Below the pieces are notes generated by a model. It made no database searches. It was not told where the DNA came from and worked only from the letters and a program-made list of their open reading frames with translations. Below are positions 1 to 10,714 of a stretch of DNA of 64,000 bases, piece after piece (the first letter of the stretch is position 1; each line of letters begins with the position of its first letter). The translations under genes and the position numbers were made by a program. The DNA is from Roridomyces roridus (taxonomy: Eukaryota; Basidiomycota; Agaricomycetes; Agaricales; Mycenaceae), in the NCBI GenBank assembly GCA_029378245.1, contig JARKIF010000019.1:992001-1056000 (forward strand). Direction: 5' to 3'.

Positions 1-824
1 ACGGATTACGCACGTATGCCAATAGGACATTCCACACCACCATCGTCAACAGATACGTCCGGCTCGCGTCCAACGATTTCTTGGCGAGCAACTCGCCCGG
101 ATGTGCGTTCCTGCCCGCCGCGGTGAGTTGATCGTACACCGTATTGGGTACAGTCTTGAAGTCGCTCGGAACCCTCTCGAGGTCGTTGTGACACAACTTC
201 TTGACGAGGTCAATGTAGCCTTTACCCGAATCGTTATTGAGGCGTTTGAGCGTGAGCTCGGGGCACCTAAGCGCGGGGTTAGAGACTTGGTATAATTCAG
301 AGCCCAGGGACGCACCTACTTCCTGTGCTCCTCGAAATCAGGCGAAGCCCGACACGCCCGCACGAGTGCCTCGAGTATGAGGTCCTCGCGATCCTTGCAC
401 ACTCCGCCCAGCCCACCCCTTCTCGAAATCATCCTCTGCAAATCGCTCAGCAGACTTTTCGTGAGGTCCCGCTGCAGAACGCAAATCTGCCTCGCCATGT
501 TCTGTAGATTGGCTGTGTTGCCCTCGGCGAGCATCATCTCGTAGTGTTGCGGTGGGAGTCCCGAGGTGATGCTCGGGATGGGTCTGCGGTTGGGATAGGA
601 GATTGGGATGCCGGAGCCGTAGATGGTAGCGAGGTCGCGCTCCCAGGCGGCGTTCCAACCTTTGAGACAAGAAGTGAGACATGTGAGATGACGCGAGATT
701 GTGGACACACCTCGACGGTCCACTTCGAATGAGGGTGATTTGGGTGAGTCTCCGAAGCCCATGTTACTTGACGCGCGTTGGGTGGCACGAGCGTGTCTCG
801 GATGAAAGAGGGAGTCAAAAGCAA
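1..824 (-). CDS. Unknown protein, C-terminal part off the left edge
   Basis: Three exons on the minus strand read as one protein. It starts at the ATG at 822-824 (MLLTPSFIRDT). The middle exon runs from about 660 to 318 and includes LATIYGSGIPISYPNRR and NLQNMARQICVLQRDL. After an intron ending near 270 the frame continues as CPELTLKRLNNDSGKGYIDL and KKSLDASRTYLLTMVVWNVL, still open at base 1. The first donor is weak (GTCC), so that junction is less certain than the second. About 220 residues are visible. The protein is mostly helical and charged, with no signal peptide or domain I recognise. The 3' end is outside the window. Confidence 0.55.
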
Positions 825-1396
825 AAAAAGCGTGACGGCGTTGTCACCGGTACCTCGGCAATCAGTTTGGCTTCACAAATAAACTGTCCTTGACTCTGCC
901 CTTGACTCTGCCCGCCATCTCGTCGTGCTCACACTCTTTGATGAATCGATTCCAACGTTCTACCTGAGACCTCTCGCGAACTGGGACCTGGCTCAGCCGC
1001 TCCTGCCATTTGAACCACTGCTTGGTCCGACTCCGACTGAATGACTCTCTTTGCGCTCTCTTTGTGCTCTCTTTGCGCTCTCTTCAATGCGCTCCAGATC
1101 TTCGGAGATACTTTAGAATCGTGTACCAGTGACCCAACCTAACTCGTAGTCTATCAAGATGTCACACGAGCCAAAACCAGACATTCGATTGGTCCAACGG
1201 ATTTGATCCTCAAGCGCGCGCCGGGGGCATTCAGGACATGGCTACCGGCCTCACTTGTATCCAACCCGGCAACAAAATGCTCGAATCTCGACGAATCGCA
1301 AATGGCATGATTGAATCATGGGACACATCGGAAAAATGTCGAAAACCCACATGGTCGCCTTGAATGACCCCCGGCCCGCGCCAGCCCACGATTTCA
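825..1396. other. Intergenic, short tandem repeats
   Basis: No gene is visible. There is a 12-bp direct repeat (TGACTCTGCCCT type) near 890-915 and three tandem copies of a pyrimidine-rich dodecamer (TTTGCGCTCTCT type) near 1048-1084. These lie between the divergent unknown gene and the pectin methylesterase and probably belong to their promoters. Confidence 0.5.
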
Positions 1397-1399
1397 CCG

Positions 1400-1406
1400 T
1401 ATAAAG
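1400..1406 (+). promoter_or_regulatory. TATA box of the pectin methylesterase gene
   Basis: TATAAAG lies 37 bp before the start codon. With the usual 25-35 bp spacing, transcription would begin only a few bases before the ATG, giving a very short leader. Confidence 0.5.
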
Positions 1407-1442
1407 ACAGGCCTGACCCGTCCTCAATTCCTTAGGCCCACC

Positions 1443-2741
1443 ATGCACGCACCCAGCATCCTCCGCCTCGTCCTCTTCTTCCTCGCCTACGCTTCCTCCT
1501 GGTCGCTCTCAACTGCGAACCCGCTCGAAAAGCGTGTCTCGCGTACGAACCCGCCCTCCGGCGCTGTCGTCGTGCGCCAGTCGGGTGCGACGAGTGGGCA
1601 GTTTACGACTATCCAGGCAGCGGTCAATTCACTCCCGAATGACGGATCTGCCCGGGTTATCTTCATCTTCCCTGGTGCGCTCTCGTTTATTGTGTACGAC
1701 AATGTCGCCCTCTGACTGATGTCTCAGGAACCTACGCCGAACAAGTTATCATTCCTAGGAGCGGGCAGTTGACTGTCGGTCCATTCTTTCATTCAAGAAC
1801 GATTGCTGATATGTACCTAGATCTACGGCTCGACGACGGACAGCACGAGCTATACATCCAACTCTGTCACCATCACGCACAGCGAGTCGGCAGCCCAGGC
1901 CGGGAGCGACCCGCCCACTGGGACGCTGCAGGTCAACAAGGACAATTTTGCGTTGTATAACGTCAATGTCAAGAACACGGTGAGTTTGGAAGCACGCGAA
2001 ACTGGCCATGGCTGACAAGTAACCCAGTTCGGTTCTGGCTCGCAAGCTCTTGCCCTCAGCGCGTCGGGAAGTAACCAGGGCTACTACGGTGTGCGTACCA
2101 CTCACCCTCCTCTACGTTTCCCCCCCAGCTAATTACATACGACCAGTGCGGGTTCTACGGCTTCCAAGACACTCTCCTCGCCGAAAGCGGCACCCAATTC
2201 TACGCTGCATCCTACATCGAAGGCGCGGTGGACTTTATCTGGGGTCAACATGGACATGCATTCTTTGAGGACTGCACTATCGCAAGCGTCGCAGCGGGGA
2301 CCATCACTGCCGACGGACCGACTTCCACTACGGATAGTTTGTGTATGCCATGCCTTCCTGCTTCTCCCCTCTCTCGTCACCGTGTGCTGACAACTGGCCG
2401 CAGTCGTGATCAACAAAAGCAACATAATCGTCTCCTCCTCAGCCTCCTCCTCCCTCACCGGCCAAGTCTTCCTCGGCCGCCCATGGACCCAATTCGCCCA
2501 AGTCGTCTACACATCCTGCACCCTCGGCGCGCACATCAACGGCGCGGGATGGGAAATTTGGAGTACCGCCACGCCCAACACCGCCGATGTCACTTTTGCC
2601 GAGTTCGCCAGCACGGGAGCGGGCGCGGCGGGGACGAGGGCTTCGTTCTCGAAAAAGTTGACCTCGAATACTGGGTTTATGGCTGCGAATGTTTTGGGGA
2701 GTACCTGGACGAGTTGGGTTGATACGAGTTATGTTTTGTAG
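1443..2741 (+). CDS. Secreted pectin methylesterase (CE8)
   Basis: De-esterifies homogalacturonan, releasing methanol and exposing pectate in plant cell walls. Six exons fit: 1443-1674, 1728-1774, 1821-1979, 2028-2090, 2147-2342 and 2404-2741. Residues 1-25 are a signal peptide (LRLVLFFLAYASSW), followed by a possible kex2-type site (LEKR). Family motifs are present in order: the QFTTIQAAVNSLP start of the beta-helix, GYYGCGFYGFQDTLL with the catalytic Gln and Asp, GAVDFIWGQHGHAFF with the second catalytic Asp, and VFLGRPWTQFAQ with the catalytic Arg. The length, about 340 residues, is normal and no break is visible. The exon 5 donor was chosen (GTATG at 2343) because it alone keeps frame. 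Family assignment is firm; substrate preference is inferred from the family. Confidence 0.93.
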
Positions 2742-2802
2742 GATGGAATCGATTATGTGACTTTGTTTGAAGATGACAAAAAACTCGACAACGTACCCAA
2801 GG

Positions 2803-3165
2803 AAGGTGCCGCGCGGGAATCGAACCGAGCTGCTAGCGCTTCCACGCCATATGTGGGCATGAGCCACACGGATGAATGAATTCAGAATGATACTCTTATT
2901 TCGAGGGGGAACTTATGAAGCGAATGTTTTATTCCGCACAAAATTATGAAGATATATGTGGGGGAAAGCGTCCATGGTGATTTAAAGAAATCTCGTAGTC
3001 ACCGTCGACGGCAAGCCCGGAATCGAACCGAAGTATACTCCTATAGCTAAGAAGCGGCATTTTGAACCGACTTGTGTAGTACTCGTCAGGCTCGGTACTT
3101 GTGCGCGAATGTTGAGCAGTCATACATTGCCCACGGAATCAAACCGATATGTGCACTGACGTACT
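2803..3165 (-). other. Cluster of three tRNA-like B-box segments
   Basis: Three times on the minus strand a B-box-like core occurs (GGTTCGATTCC near 2825 and near 3020, GGTTTGATTCC near 3140). Each is followed by a possible 3' acceptor strand (GCGCGGCACC, GGGCTTGCCG). The first has a T6 run about 20 nt further on, as a Pol III stop would need. I could not fold a complete tRNA with a credible D arm and acceptor stem from any of them. They may be decayed tRNAs or tRNA-derived repeats. The stretch between the pectin methylesterase stop and 3453 holds nothing else I recognise. Confidence 0.35.
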
Positions 3166-3453
3166 GACATCGGATAATCGCCACCGGAGCATATACGTGG
3201 AGATCTTCCCTCCAAACAGCGGCCTCACCCATCCAATGCAGCAAACCACTCCCCACCCATCTTCTCATCACTCATCCCGACGCTCTCCCTCCGAATGCGC
3301 GCATAGTTCAGTGGGGTTGATCGTCCGTGGGTATGTAACGCTGCGGAGAAGTACTTGGTCAGTGTTAGAAAGAGAGCCTGGAGGCTGAGGGAGACACACA
3401 ACGTACTTGACGGTTGTACAAGCCTTGCACGAAAACGTCGACTCCATGGAACA

Positions 3454-5077
3454 TCAAGATGACTTTAAATTTGTGCTCATTCCCTCCAACCCCAGCGTAA
3501 CCAATTCCGCGCTGCTCACCCTCCTCAACACCTCGTTCTCCTTCCGCAACCCGGCATTCTCAGCCTCAAGCACCTCAACCCGAGCCCTAAGCTCCGAGTT
3601 CTGCTCTATCAACGCCGATTTGGAACTCAGTGCTGGAGTGATGCTCGGTCGCGGACGATAATGTGAGCCCGAGGGCACAGGGACATTGGCGTTGGCGTTG
3701 GCGGCGGAAGCATGCTGAGGTGCCTGATGTGGAGGTCCCGAGATCGGAGGCTCATCGAAGCTGTGTGGTGGAGGACCTGGTTCAGCTCTAGCAGTGGAGA
3801 CTGTAGATGAGCGCAATTCCTGCGGTGCCGCAGAATTGCTATTCGCAATCCCCTCCGATCGCATACCAGGCCGCGAAGGACGGTAATAGGGGTTCGGCGG
3901 AGGCGGGACTGATGCCGGCTGTGGCACCACCCAACCATCGCAGTTCTCCCGCCCACCCGCACTCGAAGCCCAGAAATTTCTCACCACCCCGGACGCGGAA
4001 GCAAAATCCCTCACCGGCTGTCTTGGGCCGCGCAAAGTTGGATTCGAGGATATTCCGACGGTGATGTTGGAGATGTTGAGGAGGAGCGGTGGTACGGATG
4101 GTAGCGGTACGTTGGGCATGGCTGGCGGAGTACTGCAGCGAATCCACCCGAGCGTGACGGGGGCGGTGGTTTGGGTGGTCTCCATATTGGTGTCAGCCGC
4201 CACTGATTCGTTAGCTGGGGGCTGCGCGAGCACGGGAATCGTCGCCTCCGGAGTCGAGATTCGTGGCTGGGCAGTGGGGAGACGCGGTGGATCGACTGTG
4301 ACGGGCGCGGTGGTAGTCTCACCGTGAGCCACTAATGCGTCAGGCTCGGCGGTAACCGCGAGTGTCGTTGGCACAGGAATCATCTCCTCTTCAGTCGATA
4401 TTGGCGTTTGTGCATCGGGGAAACGTGGTGATGAAGCGGGAGGGGAGGGGGAGGAGCGCTTGGTATCAGGCGGAGTGCGTCGTGGTGCAGTTTCGGAGAG
4501 AGATACTGGTTCGGCCTGGACGGGCGCTGGTGGTGGAGGCGGGAGAGGAGGAGAATGAGTTGTCGATACTAAAGCGTTGCTCAATAGTACTAGTGCGTGG
4601 AGGAGAGTGCAAACAAACAAACTTACTAGTCTCCGTGCTTCCGTTCAAGCGCAAAATCGACGCATCTCTTCCCTCCTCCTCCTCCTCCTCCTCCTCCTCC
4701 TCCTCCTCCTCACCCCTCACCTTCTTCATAGGCCGCCCCTGGTTCCCATCCTCCACCTTGCGTTTCACGCCGGCCCTCCCCGCAGCCTGTTTACGCACCC
4801 ACGTAGTCTTCGTCGCATTCCCATCAGATAGCACGAGCTCGGGGTACTTCGGATGGTTTATCCCAGAACGAGCCGTTCGAGCGAGTGGGCCTCTCCACTG
4901 AGTGGCGTACCGGACGAACACCGAGGGTGGATTGGTGGTATTTATGTAGATGTCCCCGAGTGCACCAAAGGTCGTTAATGGTGCACGAAGGGCGTCGGTG
5001 TGTATTGTGAAGAATGCGCGGGCGCTGCCGCCGGTAGGGAGTGTGTAGGCGCAGGAGTGCCTTTTGGAGGTCGCCAT
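3454..5077 (-). CDS. Unknown Pro/Ser/Thr-rich protein with poly-Glu tract and C-terminal coiled coil
   Basis: Two exons, 5077-4627 and 4568-3454, joined across a 58-nt GT-AG intron. The product is about 520 residues. Residues 1-110 look globular (TFGALGDIYINTTNPPSVFV, GPLARTARSGINHPKYPEL). A basic stretch follows (KRKVEDGNQGRPMKKVR), which could act as a nuclear localisation signal, then a run of 14 Glu encoded by a GAG repeat. The middle 300 residues are low complexity, rich in P, S and T. The last 50 residues contain a leucine-heptad coiled coil (IEQNSELRARVEVLEAENAG). The layout suggests a nuclear, self-associating protein, but no domain is recognisable, so this is inference. The coding start is the first ATG of the long open frame. 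Confidence 0.7.
4672..4711. repeat. CTC/GAG trinucleotide microsatellite in coding sequence
   Basis: Thirteen near-perfect CTC triplets on the plus strand encode the poly-Glu run of the minus-strand protein. In-frame triplet repeats vary in length without breaking frame, so tract length should differ between strains. Confidence 0.9.
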
Positions 5078-5970
5078 GATGGAGCTGATTGCTCGTTGAC
5101 GATTGGTGAATATGGAGGCACTGAAGGGAAACAGACCGTAAAAGTACCCACAACCAACTACGAGGAAGCCTCGAAGATCGTCTTTGAGAAACTGTGCGCA
5201 AAATTGACCTTTCGATACCGCTCTGGAAACTGCGCCTACTACAACGGAAAGAGGTGGTCGCTGGGCTGGAATACGCCGAATCTAGCTCGAGGAACCGGAC
5301 GTAGTACGTAGGGAAGGCAAGCCGCAGCAAAAAAGGGCTTGGAGGATTGGTGGAGGAAGTTGGGAGGAAGGGGCAAAGCCACGTCAGGAACGGATCACTT
5401 CCGGCATGCGACGTTGATGCAAATCAGGCGCAGAATTCCCAGACTGGCAGACTGCTTACGTTACTGGCTTTCGCAAGGCTTTCGGACGCTTGTTGACGAG
5501 ACACGTTGGGATCGGCACGGGTAGCCGATAGCCGCGCGGGTTGGCGAAACGGGTCGGACGTTGCAATTGACTTGGGCAAGGCCTTACTTAGCGAACGCGA
5601 CCGCCGATCTCGGGCGAGGACGAAGGTTAACGTTCACCTCAGAGTGAACCCTCCCAATGCCCCAGGCAGCTGCAGTACATAGCAACTCAGCACAGTAGGG
5701 GATGAGGATCGACTGCATGGAAGTGGTAGTTCTCCACACATTTTTTGGCCTATCCGAATCAGAATGCACTTTTCTTCATGCGCGATATTTTCTTGTATGA
5801 AGTCAAATGCACATTCAATTCAATGTAGCATTACATTCCGCCCTACAGACGCTCGAGGTTGGAAAGTGTGAAGAAAGAGAAATAGCCCAAAACGCGCTCG
5901 GATAGGACACCAATTGAGAACAAAGCAAACCCCTCTAAAAACAAGTATCAAAATATTTGCAGTTCAAACT
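5078..5970. other. Intergenic with a fragment of a hAT-type MITE family
   Basis: No gene is supported. At 5506-5560 the sequence GGGATCGGCACGGGTAGCC followed by GCGCGGGTTGGCG matches one end of the complete MITE at 60047-60366, so this is a solo end or truncated copy. The rest has no visible structure. Confidence 0.45.
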
Positions 5971-7177
5971 TCAAGCGCGTGCGAGCGGTGCTCTCGTACG
6001 ACCATCCAATCCCTGCATTACATCAAGTTAAGTCACCCACATTCAAGCGAATAACAAATGAACCTTGATAGTCCGTCTAACGATTTCCAGCTCCTCCCGA
6101 CATGTCGGCAGAGTGGGCGACCTGATCTCAGTTTGTATTTCGCTGCCTGGAACTTTTACTTGTGAGGAGCCGCCAGTGGAGTTGAGATACTCGGTAAGAA
6201 AATGCCGCCAGTTGAGTGTCCGAGGGATAAAGTGTCCTGGACGAATTTCAAGTTAAGAAATTGAAGAAGGCTGGAAAACCAATATTCATTCACCGCCGTG
6301 ATGAATTTCAACCCTCGGCGAGTCGAAATACGTCGACAGACGAGCCATGTTCTCGGGTGCTACCATGATATCGTGGATGCCGAATATATGGAGAGACGGC
6401 GTGCGGATGTTGTTCGGGAGCTGAATCGCCTCGTTGGGTGCGTAAAACCCGGAAAACAGGACCGCAAATTGACTGTAGGATGGGCATCAATCAACTGAAA
6501 AAAAGCAAGTGCCACTTAGGGACATTACAGTGGCGGGTGCTTCACATCCTTGAGTAAATTTCCCTTCATCTCGCGGTTCTCGAGCTGTACGCAATATATA
6601 GTGCATAAGGATAATATTCAAGTGCAACACAGATGGACGTACGTATGCAGTGATCAACGCAGCGAACGAGGCTCCTTGGCTAAATCCTAGGATTCCCTGG
6701 AAGTGTCCACGGTTGTTAGATGGCATTTTGATTGCCCGTGAGCAACTACTCGCATCGAAAGGCCCCTGTGTCTCCAACACCCCTTGAATATACTCGAATG
6801 ACTCCAAGGCGGTCGGCACGTCACGCATGGTGTAGAGGAAGCGCCACCACGCCCGCGCAGGCTGGCCGCTGATCGTAATGGTCGAATTGGACCCAGCGCC
6901 ATCGGACTGGATCGTGCCAGGGTGGTCGACGGCTAGCAGGGCGTGCGGGGCGTCGATGTAGACTGGGTTGGACGCCTGTCAGTTTGGTTTTAATTCGAAA
7001 GTGCAAGACACCCACCAAATTCAATGGCGTCCTGGCAAGCTTCTTCAATGGCAGAGAGCTATTCATGCCGCCGTCAAGTCAATTCGTCCACGAGACCAAG
7101 TGCAACACACTCGCCTTGGAGCGGAACGTATGAGCGCACTGTGAGTGACCGTGGATAGCCAGAACCCTCTTCTTCAT
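5971..7177 (-). CDS. FSH1-family serine hydrolase
   Basis: An alpha/beta-hydrolase of the FSH1/LovG type, small esterases or thioesterases. Eight exons fit: 7177-7115, 7058-7016, 6962-6754, 6696-6643, 6584-6529, 6472-6294, 6236-6064 and 6012-5971. They sum to 819 nt, exactly 272 codons plus stop. Landmarks are MKKRVLAIHGHSQ at the N-terminus, VYIDAPHALLAVDHPG, the nucleophile elbow GILGFSQGASFAALITAY with the Ser, PSLHIFGIHDIMV carrying the acid Asp, and HHGGHFIPR with the catalytic His. Two introns need GC donors (AAG/GCGAGT and GAT/GCGAGT). The second is 57 nt and open, so it could be retained, but removing it restores the family motif FDGxLGFSQG. There is no signal peptide, so it is probably cytosolic. 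Substrate unknown. Confidence 0.88.
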
Positions 7178-8740
7178 GACAAGCTGAGGGAGGAGATGAC
7201 GACGAGAACGAGACCATTCTGTTTCCTTGCGGTGGCATTCATATTCATACGGATACACTAGCATTGTTGAGCCTGCCATTGCCGTGGCGTACCTCCTCCA
7301 ACAGGACGAGTCGAAAGCGGGTGAGTATTGACGGCCGGCGCACGCGTACGTGCTTGTCGAGACTAGCGTTGATTTGGGTGGGGTGCGCACCGTTGCCAGA
7401 GAGGTGAGCGGAACAGAAGAGATTAAGAGGAGGTGAGGGATAAGGTCCGAAATCAACCCTAGCGCCCATGGACAATGTTATCTGCATCGAAGCAAAGATG
7501 AAAACGAGTGCAATGGATCGCCGTTTCAGTTGAAGGTTGCTTTTCGGAGCCGATGGATCATGGATGAAAGACAGGTACTCCTGACGGGAAGTGTCCGGCG
7601 CTTTGGGAGTTGTCCTCAGGTTCTGCTTTCATGGGTTCCGGAACGGTCTACCAAGATGGAGGCCCTTTGAAATACACCTGCCCATCAGCGGCATGCCCGA
7701 GGCAGGTCATATTACTTATCGGTATTAAGCACGTCCGAATGCTCGCAGCAGAGAAAGAGGATTGCCAGAAGCTTTTCGAATTCAGCGTTAGTACCGGAAT
7801 GGGCACAGGCGCACCCGCTATTCCGGTCGTACTAGTCAATAGGAGATAGGACGCAGGCGCCGGGCAAACCCAGGACTTAGAGGAGCAGGCGACTTGAAGC
7901 AGGTGGGTGTGAACAAGGACCCAGCGGCGACAGCATGCCCTCTGACCCAGGTGGGTGGTTACGAGAACTTCACTTGTTAAGTTCTCGTTCTTTTAAAATT
8001 TCAGTGGGCCAAAATTTGGGCGAGGTTTCAGAAAATGGGACTTTTGATTAAGCCGGCTGTGCACTTTCCTTTTTGCGGTCACAATCACTGATTTTGACAG
8101 CTCCCATCAGCTCATTTTTCTTTTCTCTCTGGAGCTCCCAGTTTTAACTCCATTGACTTGAAACTTTGTGGGTAGACTCCTGGTAGTTGAACTTAGATTT
8201 AATTCCCCAGGATGCCAGTGCCATTCTTAATATTGGTGGTGATATTAGGGATTTACCCACCTTTTGTGATCAGGTTCCACTGTACTCAGCAAGGGTTCTG
8301 ACTCTATTTTGTGTGGGTAGTAAGTAAGGGGAGAATGTTGTACCACCTCAAACAGCTCTGAGAAAAATTAGAAAAATCATCTGCACTAGGAATGACCTCA
8401 ACTTGCATCTACATCTAAGTAATCAATTGGGTTTTCTCAGACTTCCTGGAGCATTTACTCCTTGTCTGACTATTTTACTGAAAGGATCCTGAGTTTCATG
8501 GGCTCTAGGCACCAGTCTCATGGCTGCAAACCCACTGGTGGCAGAAAGTTTGAATATTTGATGTTCCGTTCAACTTCTGTGATCTGCTTCAATTTGATTC
8601 AATCAGCAAAACATCTCGAAGCAGGTGTTTGATGTCAGAGCTCTACATATTGACTGTCCAACTTGAAACGAAAACAGTCTGTCACAACTTAGGAATGCAC
8701 ACAAAATGCACAAGAACTGAAAAGTGTCACACTGTGACTT
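7178..8740. other. Gene-poor stretch, no recognisable gene
   Basis: About 1.5 kb. From about 7960 the base composition becomes more AT-rich and reading frames break up, like old transposon sequence or unique non-coding DNA. Small open frames (for example 7610-7849) have no codon or domain support. Confidence 0.5.
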
Positions 8741-8767
8741 GTCACGGTGACGGTCCGGCACCGTGAC
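8741..8767. repeat. Perfect 9-bp inverted repeat in a CACxGTG-rich patch
   Basis: GTCACGGTG and CACCGTGAC flank a 9-nt loop. Just outside lie further short palindromes (TGTCACACTGTGACT and CACATGTG). The patch, about 8725-8785, could be a protein-binding site or a hairpin end of a decayed transposon. No gene start is adjacent. Confidence 0.6.
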
Positions 8768-9130
8768 AATATCACATGTGACAGCATCTTTTCTCTTCAC
8801 TCCGCGGCACATGATCATGATTTGAGTTCACTCAGAATTCACGATACATTCAACTTCCCCCCTTGAAGTTCTCGTTGATGCCGTGCTTGCAACGGCCCCG
8901 CCCCCCAAGTAAATGGATGTGGACACACGAGCCGAGAGACAGTCAAGGGTCGAGTTTCGGTAGCAAGATCTGAGGAGGGCCTGGGCTGGGCTTAGGTTAG
9001 CGAGGTTGGCATACGTCTGCGCATGTTTCATTCTTCCAGGCCTTCATGTGCTACATACTACATCAGACTTTTGACATGAAACTTGTGAGCTTGTACAAGC
9101 TCATTCAAGCTCACAAGCTTCTGCCAAATC

Positions 9131-9351
9131 GCCGCAAGCTCACAAGCTCACAAGCCAGGTCTCGAAATCCACAAGGTCTGCCGTTCGACTCCTGGAAAGT
9201 GCAAAATTTTATTTATTCTTGGCCACTCCTGTGTTTACCTTTGTGCTCAGTGAACTCGAGGGCTGTCCTGCTGTTTACAGAATTATTTCTGAGCTGAAAT
9301 TTGGTTTTTTCAGATGCATTGTTCATTGGAATCGAGCTTGCGAGCTTGCGG
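9131..9351. repeat. Small TIR element with AAGCTC-rich ends
   Basis: The left end GCCGCAAGCTCACAAGCTC is matched in inverted orientation on the right by CGAGCTTGCGAGCTTGCGG, 17 of 19 positions. Additional direct copies of CAAGCTCACAAGC lie just outside at 9100-9122. The size, about 220 bp, and lack of coding fit a MITE or foldback element. No clear target-site duplication was found. Confidence 0.5.
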
Positions 9352-9742
9352 CAAGCTGCCAAGCCCCACAAGTCCACAAGATGATTGTCAAAACACTGAT
9401 GTAGATGACCACATTGTTTGCGGGCATGTTGGCTGTAGTGTCGGTGGCATCCGCCGACTTGAGTCACTCGACGGGGATGGAGGATGTGGTGAAGTGGGAA
9501 AAAACGCGTGTTAGGGTGCGATTGATGAGCTGGAGATGAGAGGAATGAATAACGAGGCGCGAAGATGTGGCCGGCGGCGACGTGAAGATGGTCGAAGGGA
9601 GTCTATACAACTTTAGTAGCGGCTAGGCGCCATCAGACGCCTACTGATCTGGCTGGCGCCTAACATCAGCAAGCCGCTTATGCTTGGCATGTGCTCGGCT
9701 CTATGCTTACCTCACCGTATATCTGCCCCTCATGAGCCCTTC

Positions 9743-10272
9743 TAAGGCTCCAGCCATTTCCGTTCACAAACTGTTTCTTTCAAAAAAACGGTTTTTATTT
9801 CCGTTTTGTTTGCGATGCCCCGCAAACTGTTTCCCAAACGGTTCGGAAACAGTTTCCCGTGGCCAACCTTCAATTTGGCTAAACTACTGCAGCTCACAGT
9901 CTCCCAGCAGGCCTGCACACGGGGTTCCAGAGAAGTTTCTTTGCTCCGGTGAACTCAACCCACCTTCCGCCAGTAAAATCAAGCCTTGAACTCTGGTCAG
10001 CTGCTTAGTCAGGCCAATGTTGTTCGATGGATTCCCAATCTTGCTCCCTGTTGGCGTGAAACGACTCTTATACTCCGCAGTTTGGCTCCGCGTCCACACA
10101 AAAGCATGCTGGGACCGCTGGGGCTGCACTGGGGCTGCGCTGGACACTGCAAAAATGGGAGCCCCGAATTTAACCGCTCGGAAACTGTTTGCAAACGGTT
10201 GCAAACGGTTTCTTTCCGTTTCCGTTCTGTTTGCCCAAAATCACAAACGGAAATGAAACGGTTGGAGCCTTA
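9743..10272. mobile_element. hAT-type MITE with exact 8-bp target-site duplication
   Basis: The ends TAAGGCTCCA and TGGAGCCTTA are perfect 10-bp terminal inverted repeats and fit the hAT end rule (YARNG). The element is flanked on both sides by AGCCCTTC (9735-9742 and 10273-10280). An 8-bp duplication is the hAT signature. Subterminal AAACxGTTT and CCGTTT motifs recur at both ends, likely transposase-binding repeats. It carries no transposase, so it depended on an autonomous element elsewhere. Confidence 0.9.
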
Positions 10273-10280
10273 AGCCCTTC

Positions 10281-10504
10281 CATTCACAGACAAAAAAAAG
10301 GGGGGAGAGGACTGATTTGGGGTCACTCAAGCATCTTGCCCAACCTAACCTAACAGAGTCTAACCACCACTCACGGTGGATTCTGAGTTCTTCATTCACA
10401 GACGAAAAAGGAGGGGAGAGGACTGATTTGGGGCCAGTCAAGTGTCTTGCCCAACCTAACCTAACAGAATCTAACCGCCACTCACGGTGGATTCTGAGTC
10501 TTGA
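10281..10504. repeat. Two-copy 112-bp tandem repeat
   Basis: The block starting CATTCACAGACAAAA and ending GGTGGATTCTGAG recurs 112 bp later with about 90 percent identity. Both copies contain the motif CCCAACCTAACCTAACAGA. The duplication lies inside the outer TIR element and is non-coding. Confidence 0.85.
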
Positions 10505-10714
10505 AAAACCTCTTGGCAGTTGATGGACAGGCTGAAAATCACATGGCAACCAGAAAATGTTAGGCATCAAAAGTGATTGCTAGTCGTGATGACGCCTAGC
10601 TGCTACTAAAGCTGTCGTGCCTCGGTCGGAAGCAATCGAGAGCGAGCGACGCGCGACTTGATGATGTCAGCAATTGATCTGGCTCTCGTGCCAATTCGCA
10701 CTATTACAGGTGAT

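Larger units (their letters stand above)
9611..10611. mobile_element. Non-autonomous TIR element of about 1 kb hosting a nested MITE
   Basis: The outer ends form 25-bp inverted repeats agreeing at 23 positions; the left one begins CTTTAGTAGCGGCTAGG and the right one ends CCTAGCTGCTACTAAAG. The interior has no transposase. It holds the 530-bp insertion at 9743-10272 and a 112-bp tandem duplication, so without the insertion it would be about 460 bp. No target-site duplication is obvious, so the superfamily is undetermined. Confidence 0.65.
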
